A DNA stretch of 33,620 nucleotides, taken from positions 1 through 33,620 of IMG/VR virus record IMGVR_UViG_3300028388_002946. One strand, 5' to 3'. The position numbers were made by a program, and so were the translations under genes. Under the pieces are notes generated by a model. The model ran no database searches. It had not been told where the DNA came from and saw only the letters and a list, made by a program, of their open reading frames with translations. This DNA comes from a virus. Shown one piece after another: positions 16,177 to 24,300 of this stretch (its first letter is position 1; each line of letters opens with the position of its first letter).

Positions 16177-16207
16177 GTGCATGGCTTCGGTGCAGTGCCT
16201 ATTTTTG
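16177..16207 (+). promoter_or_regulatory. Candidate promoter of the packaging operon, with a palindrome at -33
   Basis: TATTTTTG (16200-16207) is a perfect TAnnTTTG -7 box. At the correct -33 distance there is no TTTG but the tail of a perfect 8-bp palindrome, GCACGTGC (16173-16180). A poor -33 replaced by a palindrome is typical of an activator-dependent promoter. The expected start would be about 16214, just before the ATG at 16222, which favours that start for the small terminase. Confidence 0.35.
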
Positions 16208-16221
16208 TCAAAAAATACCGC

Positions 16222-16680
16222 ATGGAGAAGCAAGATGCGGCGCGCCTCATGTACATGGAGGGCGCTCAACAGAAAGAAATTGCCCGCCTCCTGCGTCTCA
16301 GTGAGAACACCGTCAGCCGGTGGAAACAGACTGGAGACTGGGAAGGGCGGCGTGTGCACTTTCATGTGCTGAAGGATAACAGCGCCCAGCGCGTCATGAA
16401 ACTGATCGACTATCAGATCCGCGCACTGGAGCAACGCACCGAAGCCTGGAAGGAAGAGGCAAAGGAAACCGGAGAGACGCCCCGCCTCATTGAGCGCGGC
16501 GATATCGACGCCCTGCAAAAACTCTACACGACCATCAAGAGCGAACAGAAGACGTGGAGCAACTACGTCGGCGTAATGAAGCAGTTCCTGGACTGGCTCA
16601 GTAATCACGACATTGAGCTGGCGCAGAAGGTCACCGACCAGGCCGATGTATTTCTCAATGAAAAAAGGAAGATGCTGTGA
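16222..16680 (+). CDS. Terminase small subunit
   Basis: Protein of 152 aa from the ATG at 16222 (MEKQDAARLMYMEGAQQKEI). Residues about 14-38 form a helix-turn-helix (QQKEIARLLRLSENTVSRWK), the DNA-recognition domain of small terminases, followed by TGDW and a long helical region suited to oligomerisation. In-frame ATGs at 16141 and 16168 would add a less plausible leader. It overlaps the large subunit start by 4 nt (ATGA-type coupling), the normal pairing. It resembles gpP/Mu gp27-type proteins in role; family assignment by context. Confidence 0.75.
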   Translation: MEKQDAARLMYMEGAQQKEIARLLRLSENTVSRWKQTGDWEGRRVHFHVLKDNSAQRVMKLIDYQIRALEQRTEAWKEEAKETGETPRLIERGDIDALQKLYTTIKSEQKTWSNYVGVMKQFLDWLSNHDIELAQKVTDQADVFLNEKRKML

Positions 16681-18230
16681 AACTAACCCGGCAGGAACAA
16701 CGAGAGTGGAAGGACTGGCAGGATCTGTGCGAACGGATTCGCAATCAGACCGGCGTACCCATCCAGGAAACGGAAGCACAGAAGCGTACCCGAATGGCCG
16801 ATCTGCGCACCGACCTGGTGAAGTTTGCCCAGTACTACTTCCCGCACTATCTCGATAGCCCCTTCGGCTGGTTTCACAAGCGGGCCGCCAAGAAGATGAT
16901 GTCGGACCCCAACATCTTCATGGTTGCCGAGTGGCCGCGGGAACATGCCAAGTCTGTATTCTTCGATATCATGCTGCCTTTGTTCTTCTACGCTCGCGGA
17001 GAGATCACCGGCATGATGCTGGCCAGCCAGACGGAAACCAAGGCTAAGATCCTACTTGGAGATCTACAGGCGGAGCTGGAGGCTAATCAGCGATTCATTC
17101 ACGATTACGGCTATCTAGTACCGATCGGCGACTGGAGGGATGGACATTTTACGACGACCGACGGCATTGGATTTTGGGCCTTCGGCCGGGGGCAGAGCCC
17201 GCGGGGAACCAGGAAGGGCGCCAACCGGCCCAACTACGGCGTGATCGATGATATTGATGATAAGGTGATCGTGCGCAACCTCATGCGGGTGCGCGACGCG
17301 GTGGACTGGGTGCTGGAAGATTTCTATGGCGCCCTGGCCCTGGGCAAAAGCCGACTGGTCATTGCCGGCAACCGCATCCATAAGCACAGCATACTGGCGC
17401 ACCTGGTGGGAGACGTAGAACCGGAAGATCCGAAGCGAAAAGGTATCTATCACCTGAAGGTCTTCGCCATCGAGCGCGGACGCGGCCACAAGAAAGGTGA
17501 TATCTCCGATCCGGACAGCCGGCCGGCCTGGCCACGGTATAGCAAAGGAACCCTGCAGGAGCGCTTTGCCAAGGCGGGCTGGCGGAGCGCACGCCGGGAG
17601 TACTTCCATGAGCACCACGAAGAGGGGATCGTCTTCCAGAACGAATGGATACACTATACCAAGCCGATGAAGTACACGAAGTACGACGACCTGGTGGTGT
17701 ACTGCGATCCCAGCTTCAAAGGGGCAAAGAGCAACGACTACAAAGCGATCGTGGTGCTCGGACTGGCCCACAACGATATCCACATTTTAGAAGCCTGGGT
17801 GCGGCAGGCCAGCGTGTCGGCCATGGTCGGCGTGTTCTATGATCTGTATGAGAAGTACAAGAACCACGCCCGCTACTACATGGAGGCCAACTTTGTCCAG
17901 GATCTCCTGCTCGATGACTTCACCCTGGAAGGAGAGAAACGCGGTTATCAGATGCCGATACGAGGCGACAAGCGGAATAAGCCCGATAAGTACACCAGGA
18001 TCGAGAACCTCAGCCCACTCTTTGAGCGCGGCCTGGTCAAGTTCAACGAGCGGGAACGCAGCTCGCCCGACATGCAAACCCTCGTTTCACAAATTCTTTC
18101 GTTCCCCTTCGGCCACGATGACGGGCCGGACGCTCTCGAGGGCGGCGCCCACTACCTGAAGCGCCGGGCGCGCAGCTCCAACTGGGAACCCAGAACCGGC
18201 AAGTATCGCCGTAAAAGCAAACGTATATGA
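16677..18230 (+). CDS. Terminase large subunit
   Basis: Protein of 517 aa, the packaging motor ATPase and headful nuclease. Visible motifs: a deviant Walker A WPREHAKS (86-93), Walker B YGVIDDID with D191/D192, and coupling motif-like VIAGNRI (about 208-214). The RNase H-like nuclease has acidic residues D344 (VVYCDPSF), E403 (YMEANFV) and D485 (HDDGPDALEG). Length and spacing fit the Mu gp28-type group. It lies between the small terminase and gp36-like genes, overlapping both by 4 nt. Confidence 0.92.
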   Translation: MKLTRQEQREWKDWQDLCERIRNQTGVPIQETEAQKRTRMADLRTDLVKFAQYYFPHYLDSPFGWFHKRAAKKMMSDPNIFMVAEWPREHAKSVFFDIMLPLFFYARGEITGMMLASQTETKAKILLGDLQAELEANQRFIHDYGYLVPIGDWRDGHFTTTDGIGFWAFGRGQSPRGTRKGANRPNYGVIDDIDDKVIVRNLMRVRDAVDWVLEDFYGALALGKSRLVIAGNRIHKHSILAHLVGDVEPEDPKRKGIYHLKVFAIERGRGHKKGDISDPDSRPAWPRYSKGTLQERFAKAGWRSARREYFHEHHEEGIVFQNEWIHYTKPMKYTKYDDLVVYCDPSFKGAKSNDYKAIVVLGLAHNDIHILEAWVRQASVSAMVGVFYDLYEKYKNHARYYMEANFVQDLLLDDFTLEGEKRGYQMPIRGDKRNKPDKYTRIENLSPLFERGLVKFNERERSSPDMQTLVSQILSFPFGHDDGPDALEGGAHYLKRRARSSNWEPRTGKYRRKSKRI

Positions 18231-18679
18231 GCACGTACATCACGCAAGACGATTACAGCCCCTATATCCGGGATACCCGGCTCACGCAATTGATCGATTC
18301 CACGCCCGGCCTGCTCGATGAGGTGGAGGGCACGGCCATCGCGGTGGTCACTGATGCGCTGTACAGCAGATACGATACCGACACCATCTTCGCCCAGACC
18401 GGCGGAGATCGCCACCCGCAGGTGGTGCGCTGGGTGCTGGTCATTGCCCTGTACTATCTGCACGAACGCCTACCCGACCGGCTCATTCCGGAACGGGTAG
18501 TGAAGAACTACGACGACGTGATAGCCTACCTCACGGACATCGAGGACGGCAAGAAGAGTACCAACCTTCCGTTACTTGATCCGCCAGAAGGCTATTCAAA
18601 CACCAGTAAATTCCGATGGGGCAGCAGCCTGAAACGCTCCCATGATTTCTTTAGCGACCAAACCAACACCGACGTATGA
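18227..18679 (+). CDS. Mu gp36-like (DUF1320) head-tail protein
   Basis: Protein of 150 aa with the DUF1320 layout: YITQDDYSPYIRDTRLTQLI at the N-terminus, then a helical core AIAVVTDALYSRYDTDTIF and VVRWVLVIALYYLHERLPDR. Mu gp36 relatives resemble head-tail connector proteins. The ATG and stop overlap the flanking terminase and portal genes (ATGA on both sides), so the three are translationally coupled. The C-terminal 30 residues are polar. Confidence 0.75.
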   Translation: MSTYITQDDYSPYIRDTRLTQLIDSTPGLLDEVEGTAIAVVTDALYSRYDTDTIFAQTGGDRHPQVVRWVLVIALYYLHERLPDRLIPERVVKNYDDVIAYLTDIEDGKKSTNLPLLDPPEGYSNTSKFRWGSSLKRSHDFFSDQTNTDV

Positions 18680-21081
18680 ATCTGATACAGCGAGTTATCA
18701 ACCAGGTTAAACTATACCTCACTCCACAGATCAACCAACTGCCGGCCGGCAAAGCGGAGGATGAAGACCAGCGGCTATTGCACCGCCTACGGCGGCAATA
18801 CGTGTACCGCATAAAGGCAGAGATGAAAGCCTGGCGCGACGCCATTGCCAGCGCAGAGAACCCACTCCGGCCCGATCGGCTTTCACTCTATGCTCTCTAC
18901 CGGGAGATCGAACTGGATGACCAGGTAACCACACAAATACGGATTGCCAAGGCCACGGTGACCAATGCCCCCTTTGAGATCACCCGCGAGGGGCAGGCTA
19001 ATGAAGACCTGGACGATCTGTTTGCCCGGCCCTGGTTTCTCAACTATCTGCGCTGGTCGGTCGATACTGAGTTTTGGGGGCACACGCTGCTGGAGTTTGA
19101 ACCGGAGCAGCAGAACGGTGAGTTCACCAACATCAACCTGATCCCGCGCGATCACGTCAAGCCGGAGTATGGAACAACCACGATCTACGTCAACGAACAG
19201 GGCGAACGAGGCATTCCCTTCCGGAATAATAAGGAGTTGAAGCACCTGGTCGAGATCGGCAACCCGTGGGATCTTGGCCTTTTCCGGATCGTAGCCGTGC
19301 CAGTAATACGAAAGCGGTACAGCGATACCGACTGGAGCCTATTCAGTGAAAAGTTCGGTATGCCTTTTCTCGTGGTCAAAACCGCCAGCCGGCAGAAGAA
19401 CGAGCTGGACGCCAAGGAGGAGATGGCCCGCAACTTTGGCGCAAACTCTTACGCCATCTTCGACGACCAGGACGAACTCGAGGCCGTCAACTCCAACTTT
19501 ACGGGCACCGGCCACTACATCTACCGCGATCGCCTGCAGGACAGCGATGATCGCATTGCCAAGATCATCAACGGCCAGACCGGGGCGAGCGACGAAAAAG
19601 CCTGGGTCGGATCGGCTGAGGTGCATGAGCGCATTCTCAACGACTTTGTGAAGGATCGACTGACCAACATTCAGTATCACATCAACTTCAAGCTCATCCC
19701 AAAGCTCATCGAACACGGCTATCCGCTTGCCGGCGCCAAGTTCGAGTTTGTTGAGCTGCGCAAGGAGAACCGCGAGAGCCGGCCCGGCGCGGGCGAGCAG
19801 GACGAAGAAATGAGCGCTGAAAAAAAAAGCCTGGTCGTAAGCCTCAGCGATCTGTACAGCGGCATCACCTTTCCGGAAGACGTTGAGCGCCTCGCCTTCC
19901 AGCAAATACCGGATGGCATAGGGTATAACGTAGCGCTTCAAGTATTTCAGGGAAGCCTCCAGGACGGCATGATGCACCCCGAGCTATTCGAGGCTTACAG
20001 TAATACCCTGCTACAGAGCATTGCCGACGGTGCGGATAATGACGACCTGGCCGGCGGCCTCTCCTATCAGGATCGAGATTTTGATCTTCTGAAGCGATTG
20101 CGCAGATCTGCCTGGGAGTTCGCGGCCGCCAAGGGTATGCGGATGATCAGCGAGCTGGCCGCCAACGGCGCCACGGATCTCGACGCTTTCAATGACTTTG
20201 CGCTTCCCCTCATCAACCGATACAATCGCACCTGGCTGGAAACTGAATACCGCCTGGGCGTAGCCAATACCCAACAGGCGATCAAGTGGCAAGACATCCA
20301 GGAGCGCAAAGAAGCACTGCCCATGTTGCGCTATGTCACGGCCAAAGATGAGCGCGTGCGCGACAGCCACGCCCAACTGCACGGCGCCACCTATCCTATC
20401 GACGATCCATTCTGGGATAAGTACTACCCGCCCAACGGCTACAACTGCCGCTGCACGGTGCAGCAGGTAGCCGGCCCACAGCGAGACGCAGACGGCATAC
20501 CCGACGATATACCCACCGCTCTGCGTGACAACCCCGGGAAGAGCGGACGGCTATACGCCAAGACGCACCCATACTTCCTGGAAGTAGCCGACGACCGGCT
20601 GCGCACGGTAGTCGACCAGCTGGCCGCGGGCCTCAATGTGTACGACCTGATCTATGAGGCGGAGAAGGCCATGGTACTGGCACACCCAATCCGATACGAG
20701 GACGACCTGGCAGAGAATGAACTGATCGCCCGTAAGCTGGCGGACGATGGCATCGACGTGGTGCTGTTACCCAATACCAACGAGCGCGACGTCAAAAGCC
20801 CCGACGCCACGGTGGGCGATAGCAATACAACCGCCACCTTCCGCGCCCCCGGCAATAGCCGCTCGGCCATACAGTCGGCCATCCGGCGCGGGGTAACGCA
20901 GGGCGTCGCGCTGGTGGCGCTGCATTTCCCGAATGGATACGACGCCAACACCCTGCGCCGGGCCTTGCTGGCCGGCCGGGACCACGGATACTACGACCAG
21001 GTGGGCGTGTGGATCGTGGCCGGCGCCCAGGTCATCACGCTGGAGAAGAAAGATCTGCAAAACGGAGATATAAATCTGTAG
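18676..21081 (+). CDS. Portal - MuF head protein - CdiA-toxin-like fusion (801 aa)
   Basis: Three parts are visible. Residues 1-375 are a DUF935/Mu gp29-type portal (ELDDQVTTQIRIAKATVTNA, FGMPFLVVKTA, YPLAGAKFEFVELRKENRES). Residues 400-605 are a Phage_Mu_F/SPP1 gp7-type minor head domain (TAKDERVRDSHAQLHGATYP, NGYNCRCTV with paired cysteines). Residues 665-801 resemble CdiA C-terminal tRNase-type toxin domains (AENELIARKLADDGIDVVLL, SPDATVGDSN, GNSRSAIQSAIRRGVTQG). In that family a nuclease D..ExK motif is expected; here D710 is kept but the E-x-K positions read T721-F-R723, so activity is doubtful. MuF-toxin fusions are known; portal fusion is a further step. Confidence 0.82.
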   Translation: MNLIQRVINQVKLYLTPQINQLPAGKAEDEDQRLLHRLRRQYVYRIKAEMKAWRDAIASAENPLRPDRLSLYALYREIELDDQVTTQIRIAKATVTNAPFEITREGQANEDLDDLFARPWFLNYLRWSVDTEFWGHTLLEFEPEQQNGEFTNINLIPRDHVKPEYGTTTIYVNEQGERGIPFRNNKELKHLVEIGNPWDLGLFRIVAVPVIRKRYSDTDWSLFSEKFGMPFLVVKTASRQKNELDAKEEMARNFGANSYAIFDDQDELEAVNSNFTGTGHYIYRDRLQDSDDRIAKIINGQTGASDEKAWVGSAEVHERILNDFVKDRLTNIQYHINFKLIPKLIEHGYPLAGAKFEFVELRKENRESRPGAGEQDEEMSAEKKSLVVSLSDLYSGITFPEDVERLAFQQIPDGIGYNVALQVFQGSLQDGMMHPELFEAYSNTLLQSIADGADNDDLAGGLSYQDRDFDLLKRLRRSAWEFAAAKGMRMISELAANGATDLDAFNDFALPLINRYNRTWLETEYRLGVANTQQAIKWQDIQERKEALPMLRYVTAKDERVRDSHAQLHGATYPIDDPFWDKYYPPNGYNCRCTVQQVAGPQRDADGIPDDIPTALRDNPGKSGRLYAKTHPYFLEVADDRLRTVVDQLAAGLNVYDLIYEAEKAMVLAHPIRYEDDLAENELIARKLADDGIDVVLLPNTNERDVKSPDATVGDSNTTATFRAPGNSRSAIQSAIRRGVTQGVALVALHFPNGYDANTLRRALLAGRDHGYYDQVGVWIVAGAQVITLEKKDLQNGDINL

Positions 21082-21083
21082 AT

Positions 21084-21260
21084 ATGAGAATGCACGTAAC
21101 GGTCTATCTGAAGTACCCGGACAAACCGGGCCTGTTCAAAACCCTTTACAGCCCGCTGACCTGCCCGGCGCCGGGCGCGATCATCGGCTTCTATGTTGTA
21201 GATCGAATTCAGCACGATGTCGACAATGATCGCATCATCGTACACCTAAAGAAGGGCTAA
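21084..21260 (+). CDS. Small unknown protein (58 aa) after the portal fusion
   Basis: Started at the ATG at 21084, 2 nt after the portal stop. The protein (MRMHVTVYLKYPDKPGLFKT, ending VDNDRIIVHLKKG) is beta-rich with no membrane segment. Its position just after a toxin-like domain makes an immunity-type role conceivable, but nothing in the sequence shows it. The alternative ATG at 21090 is possible. Confidence 0.55.
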   Translation: MRMHVTVYLKYPDKPGLFKTLYSPLTCPAPGAIIGFYVVDRIQHDVDNDRIIVHLKKG

Positions 21261-21267
21261 AACACCA

Positions 21268-21360
21268 ATGGCCCGCAAAGCGAGCCATCAATGGAGGAAA
21301 GCGAAACGGAGCCGCCATCCATTCGCTAAGGTACACCTTATTATATATATAGGCAAATGA
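21268..21360 (+). CDS. Very small basic protein (30 aa), coupled to the gpG-like gene
   Basis: A 30-codon frame starts 7 nt after the previous stop (MARKASHQWRKAKRSRHPF) and ends in a TGA that overlaps the next ATG as ATGA. It is strongly basic, about one third Lys/Arg/His. The stop/start overlap suggests translational coupling; DNA- or RNA-binding is compatible with the charge. It could also be only a leader peptide that opens the next start. Confidence 0.45.
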   Translation: MARKASHQWRKAKRSRHPFAKVHLIIYIGK

Positions 21361-21908
21361 AAGTACGAAGATTTGATTTTCCAGATTTCAAAAAGGATCG
21401 ATACAAGATTGAGCACATATTCCGCCACCTGCCCACCTGGGCCGGCAATGCTTACCTCAACTTCTTCCTCGATAGCTGGGAACGCCAGGGATGGCTGGAC
21501 CGACGCCTGCAGCGCTGGCCCGAACGCAAGTACAAGGACAACAGCCGCCGGGGCCGCCGCGCCATCCTGATCGGTACGGGATCAGGGCGCCTTCGCCGAT
21601 CGCTGCGCCTGCGCACGGGCAGCGACTTCTTTGAGGTGTACACCAAGAACCCTTACGCACAGATACACAACGAGGGCGGCCGCATAAGGCAGAAAGTGAG
21701 CGGCCGCCAGCGAAGATACTTCTGGGCCATGTACTACCAGGCCAAGCGCGGCGGGCGCGGCGATGAGGCGGCAAGGTGGAAAGGTATGGCATTGAGCGAC
21801 ACCATTAACATAGAGATCCCCCAGCGCAAATACATGGGCGATAGCGCGACCATGCGGAAACGAATGGTACTGCACGTAGAACGCGCCCTGGCTAATGCCC
21901 TGAAATAA
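21357..21908 (+). CDS. Phage virion morphogenesis protein (Mu gpG-like)
   Basis: Protein of 183 aa with the signature of the gpG/virion morphogenesis family: GTGSGRLRRSLRLRTGSDFF, VYTKNPYAQIHNEGGRI, and near the end IEIPQRKYMGDS, which corresponds to the conserved IPaR.flG.s motif. The family acts in head completion and head-tail joining. The gene is last in the plus-strand operon and is followed directly by a terminator. Confidence 0.8.
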   Translation: MKVRRFDFPDFKKDRYKIEHIFRHLPTWAGNAYLNFFLDSWERQGWLDRRLQRWPERKYKDNSRRGRRAILIGTGSGRLRRSLRLRTGSDFFEVYTKNPYAQIHNEGGRIRQKVSGRQRRYFWAMYYQAKRGGRGDEAARWKGMALSDTINIEIPQRKYMGDSATMRKRMVLHVERALANALK

Positions 21909-21943
21909 AAAAGCGCCGGACCTGGTGGCGGGCCGGCGCTTTT
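21907..21943. terminator. Bidirectional rho-independent terminator
   Basis: A-run, GCGCCGG, 13-nt loop, CCGGCGC, T-run. The stem with flanking A and T runs terminates both the plus-strand packaging operon and the convergent minus-strand gene ending at 21971. Confidence 0.85.
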
Positions 21944-21970
21944 GAATGGTATTCAAAGGACGATAGATCG

Positions 21971-22858
21971 TCATTCTAACACTTCTATAATGTTCCCGTT
22001 AATATCAACTTTGGCGGTTACTTCATTTAGCACTTTACCACCAAAGGCGTTGGTCCCGCGAAACTGAGTTACAACCAAAATATAGTCTCCCATATCCTGA
22101 TGTGTGGTTTCCACATGCTCATAACTTTTTGGATCATTCATTGCCTTCTTGATCGCCTTAGTCAAATTGACATGACTGCCATCCCACGGAGAGAACTGAT
22201 CTTTTATCTTTTCAGCCCGCAGCAAATTGAGCCGCTCCTCATCGCTTAGCTTCTTCACCATTAGCCCCACTGAATTGATGGTAATGTTCAATCCGCCAAG
22301 ATTCTTCCACTGAAAGTTATCATTCATCGAGCTGGTAGGCGTCACTCTTTTGATCCCTAACCATTCAATCATTTGTGAGGAAGGCGGCATCAATGTTGTA
22401 TCGATGGAGAAGTAAAGGCATTCCCCATTTTGAAACCAGGCGGTTCTGGTTCCATTCATATAGGTAATCTTCGTGCAGGTTCCATCTTCACAAGGGTAGC
22501 TATCGGTCGTTTCTTCTGTTGCTTCCGGAGCGCCCCATAGCTCCTGGAAATAGGAGGGCGCGGCGCCAATCGCTTGCGGTGCATCAATCAGTACATTGGT
22601 ATCGGAGCTATCTTCACCTGTTGAAGGAATGACCAGGCCGATAACCAACAAGCCTGCAATAACATACAGCGCATATTTCCAGATTGGCGTTTTCTTTTTC
22701 GGTTTCAGACCGAGGTAATACTCCGCATCGTTGCGGTCCAGTTCGAGCGCGACGCGGCGCTTTTTCGTTACGAGTTCATAAGGTACGCCGGCCTCATCGA
22801 GGCGGCTTTGCCAGTCTTTTAGCTGGCGCTGATCGGTTGGAATAACGGTTACTTTCAT
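21971..22858 (-). CDS. Membrane-anchored protein of unknown function (cargo/moron)
   Basis: Protein of 295 aa from the ATG at 22858. Residues about 1-50 form a small domain (MKVTVIPTDQRQLKDWQSRL), residues 59-77 a transmembrane helix (YALYVIAGLLVIGLVIP), and the C-terminal about 75 residues match a widespread periplasmic-type module (AMNDPKSYEHVETTHQDMGD, YRG/FRGTNAFGGKVLNEV, DINGNIIEV). It has its own transcription unit, with terminators on both sides, and is more AT-rich than neighbouring phage genes, the profile of a lysogen-expressed moron. A weak TTTG-N19-TAGGATAT promoter overlaps the upstream terminator U-run. Confidence 0.65.
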   Translation of the reverse strand: MKVTVIPTDQRQLKDWQSRLDEAGVPYELVTKKRRVALELDRNDAEYYLGLKPKKKTPIWKYALYVIAGLLVIGLVIPSTGEDSSDTNVLIDAPQAIGAAPSYFQELWGAPEATEETTDSYPCEDGTCTKITYMNGTRTAWFQNGECLYFSIDTTLMPPSSQMIEWLGIKRVTPTSSMNDNFQWKNLGGLNITINSVGLMVKKLSDEERLNLLRAEKIKDQFSPWDGSHVNLTKAIKKAMNDPKSYEHVETTHQDMGDYILVVTQFRGTNAFGGKVLNEVTAKVDINGNIIEVLE

Positions 22859-22922
22859 TTCATTAACTGTTTGGTTATTAAATAGTACGAAAGAATATCC
22901 TACTGTGTTGCGCCAGAAGCAC

Positions 22923-22952
22923 AAAAAAAAGGGGCTCACCGTAGCGAGCCCC
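22923..22952 (-). terminator. Strong terminator at the end of the early/middle operon
   Basis: On the minus strand GGGGCTC pairs with GAGCCCC and is followed by eight T. It ends the long leftward operon about 30 bp after the 22983 stop and insulates the next gene. Confidence 0.85.
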
Positions 22953-22982
22953 CTCATCGTTATGCAATGCGAATATTATAGC

Positions 22983-23417
22983 CTAGTTTCGTCGGATGGC
23001 GTAGCTGTCGCCCTCCATGTCGGTATAGACTACCATACAATCTTCCCGGCGGATCTGGTCCCCGCTCACAAAAACGTGATCCGGCGCCGTGACCGTTACC
23101 TGGAAAGGGTTGCCCTCGATCACTTTGAGGCCGATATACAATTCTCCCGGACTATCCAGGCGCGCCCATGCGTACTGGGTGTAGACGCCTAGGTTCGGAT
23201 GGTTAATCGTGGTCTTTCCCAGATAGTGCAGGTCTTCGGCGTGCCCGCTCTGCCATTCTACCTGTGAGTGGCTGAGCTTGATCACGCCTTCGGAGAAGCT
23301 GTTCTGGTGGCTCTGGCCGTGTACTACGGACACGGCATCAAAATGGAATTCAAAGTTCTGGCTACTGAGAGCCGCCGCCATCAACATGATGATGGCGATC
23401 ACGGTCGTCTGTTTCAT
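22983..23417 (-). CDS. Small secreted protein of unknown function
   Basis: Protein of 144 aa with a Sec signal peptide (MKQTTVIAIIMLMAAALSSQ, probable cleavage near residue 19-20) and a beta-rich mature part (FEFHFDAVSVVHGQ, SPGELYIGLKVIEGNPFQVT). It has two cysteines at most, no lipobox and no enzyme motif. It is last before the operon terminator and just downstream of a TTCG hairpin. An exported phage protein at the end of an early operon could alter the lysogen envelope; that is inference. Confidence 0.55.
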   Translation of the reverse strand: MKQTTVIAIIMLMAAALSSQNFEFHFDAVSVVHGQSHQNSFSEGVIKLSHSQVEWQSGHAEDLHYLGKTTINHPNLGVYTQYAWARLDSPGELYIGLKVIEGNPFQVTVTAPDHVFVSGDQIRREDCMVVYTDMEGDSYAIRRN

Positions 23418-23449
23418 TTCAATGGAGATTTAGTTTGTTAGTAGAAAGG

Positions 23450-23467
23450 TCCGGGCCGAAGCCCGGA
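23450..23467 (-). terminator. TTCG-capped hairpin before the secreted-protein gene
   Basis: On the minus strand TCCGGGC-TTCG-GCCCGGA is followed by CCTTTCTAC. It shares the 16-nt core CCGGGCTTCGGCCCGG with the hairpin at 27434-27451. The T-rich tract is weak, so partial termination or RNA stabilisation is as likely as full termination. Confidence 0.5.
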
Positions 23468-23493
23468 CGGGAATCACTATGAACAATAAAAAA

Positions 23494-23697
23494 TCAGCGA
23501 ATGAGAGGGCTGGCAACGGTAATCATTCCCTTCCCATAATCGATCTGCCAGCCGTCTTTTATTTTCTTTGCTTTGTCGATCAGCCTGGTCGGCACTGCCT
23601 CCCGCCCCTGAGTAACCAATTGGCCATCAATGTAAGTGCGTTGCATTACCATCAGGTAAGTTTCAGTTTCTGCGCGTATTGGTTTGCTTTTGCCCAT
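23494..23697 (-). CDS. Small unknown protein (67 aa)
   Basis: Protein of 67 aa, MGKSKPIRAETETYLMVMQR at the start and WQIDYGKGMITVASP near the end, mixed alpha/beta and basic. The first 46 nt overlap the 45-aa gene upstream in another frame. Family not recognised. Position inside the middle operon supports a real gene, but the overlap leaves some doubt. Confidence 0.45.
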   Translation of the reverse strand: MGKSKPIRAETETYLMVMQRTYIDGQLVTQGREAVPTRLIDKAKKIKDGWQIDYGKGMITVASPLIR

Positions 23698-23789
23698 GAG
23701 ATAAATTTTTTCAGATAGTACGGCCCATTGGGCGGCACTTTAGGGTTAGAAGAATAGGCGATACAACCGCCAGGATACACGTACCACAT
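23652..23789 (-). CDS. Very small protein (45 aa)
   Basis: A 45-codon frame (MWYVYPGGCIAYSSNPKVPP, then NGPYYLKKFISWAKANQYAQ) fills the gap between the genes starting at 24044 and 23697. The aromatic start and the PNGPYYLKKF..W..AN.YA pattern look like a genuine small domain. It begins just after the 23796 stop and overlaps the next gene by 46 nt. Confidence 0.5.
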   Translation of the reverse strand: MWYVYPGGCIAYSSNPKVPPNGPYYLKKFISWAKANQYAQKLKLT

Positions 23790-23795
23790 AGTTTT

Positions 23796-24044
23796 TTATT
23801 TAGGATCAAACTTCTCGATCGTTACTTCGTCCAGTAAGCTCGTAATGCCGGCATCCGGCAATTGAAGCGCCAGAAGGATGGTGATGTGCTGTTTGATATC
23901 CATCAGCTCGGCGCTGATATCTTCCGGGTTGATCTCGATCTGAGCGCCGAACATATCTTTAGCATGATGGCCGTTGAGCTTTCGCACCAGGCTGTTGTAG
24001 CTTCTGGTTAGTTCCATACGGAGGTCGTCGAAATTCACGATCAT
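23796..24044 (-). CDS. Small unknown protein (82 aa)
   Basis: Helical, acidic 82-aa protein (VNFDDLRMELTRSYNSLVRK, ISAELMDIKQHITILLALQL). The start is preceded by GTAACC directly before the ATG, as in several early genes here. Family not recognised. Confidence 0.5.
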   Translation of the reverse strand: MIVNFDDLRMELTRSYNSLVRKLNGHHAKDMFGAQIEINPEDISAELMDIKQHITILLALQLPDAGITSLLDEVTIEKFDPK

Positions 24045-24055
24045 GGTTACATTTT

Positions 24056-24298
24056 TTATTCCTCCTCTTCGGAGAACATGGTTAATTGATTCGGATCAGT
24101 CGGCGGCATTTTCTCGGGCAGGTCTAGCCGCATGATCTCCGTCAGCCGGATCTCGCTGATGAAGAACTCCCGTGAAAGTCGTTCATAGACATCATCGATC
24201 CGAATGCGGTGCTCGTGGTACAGCTCCGTAAATCTCGCCTGGATGGCCCGGTACTTCTTGAGTGAATTGGGCCGTAGCTTATTCACATCTATCGCCAT
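24056..24298 (-). CDS. Small unknown protein (80 aa), possibly DNA-binding
   Basis: Protein of 80 aa, basic and helical up to about residue 60 (NSLKKYRAIQARFTELYHEH, RLTEIMRLDLPE) with an acidic end (TMFSEEEE). The helical pair around residues 35-58 could be a helix-turn-helix, but no clear signature is present. It begins GTAACC-ATG and lies between the tail-terminator-like and 82-aa genes. Confidence 0.5.
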   Translation of the reverse strand: MAIDVNKLRPNSLKKYRAIQARFTELYHEHRIRIDDVYERLSREFFISEIRLTEIMRLDLPEKMPPTDPNQLTMFSEEEE

Positions 24299-24300
24299 GG

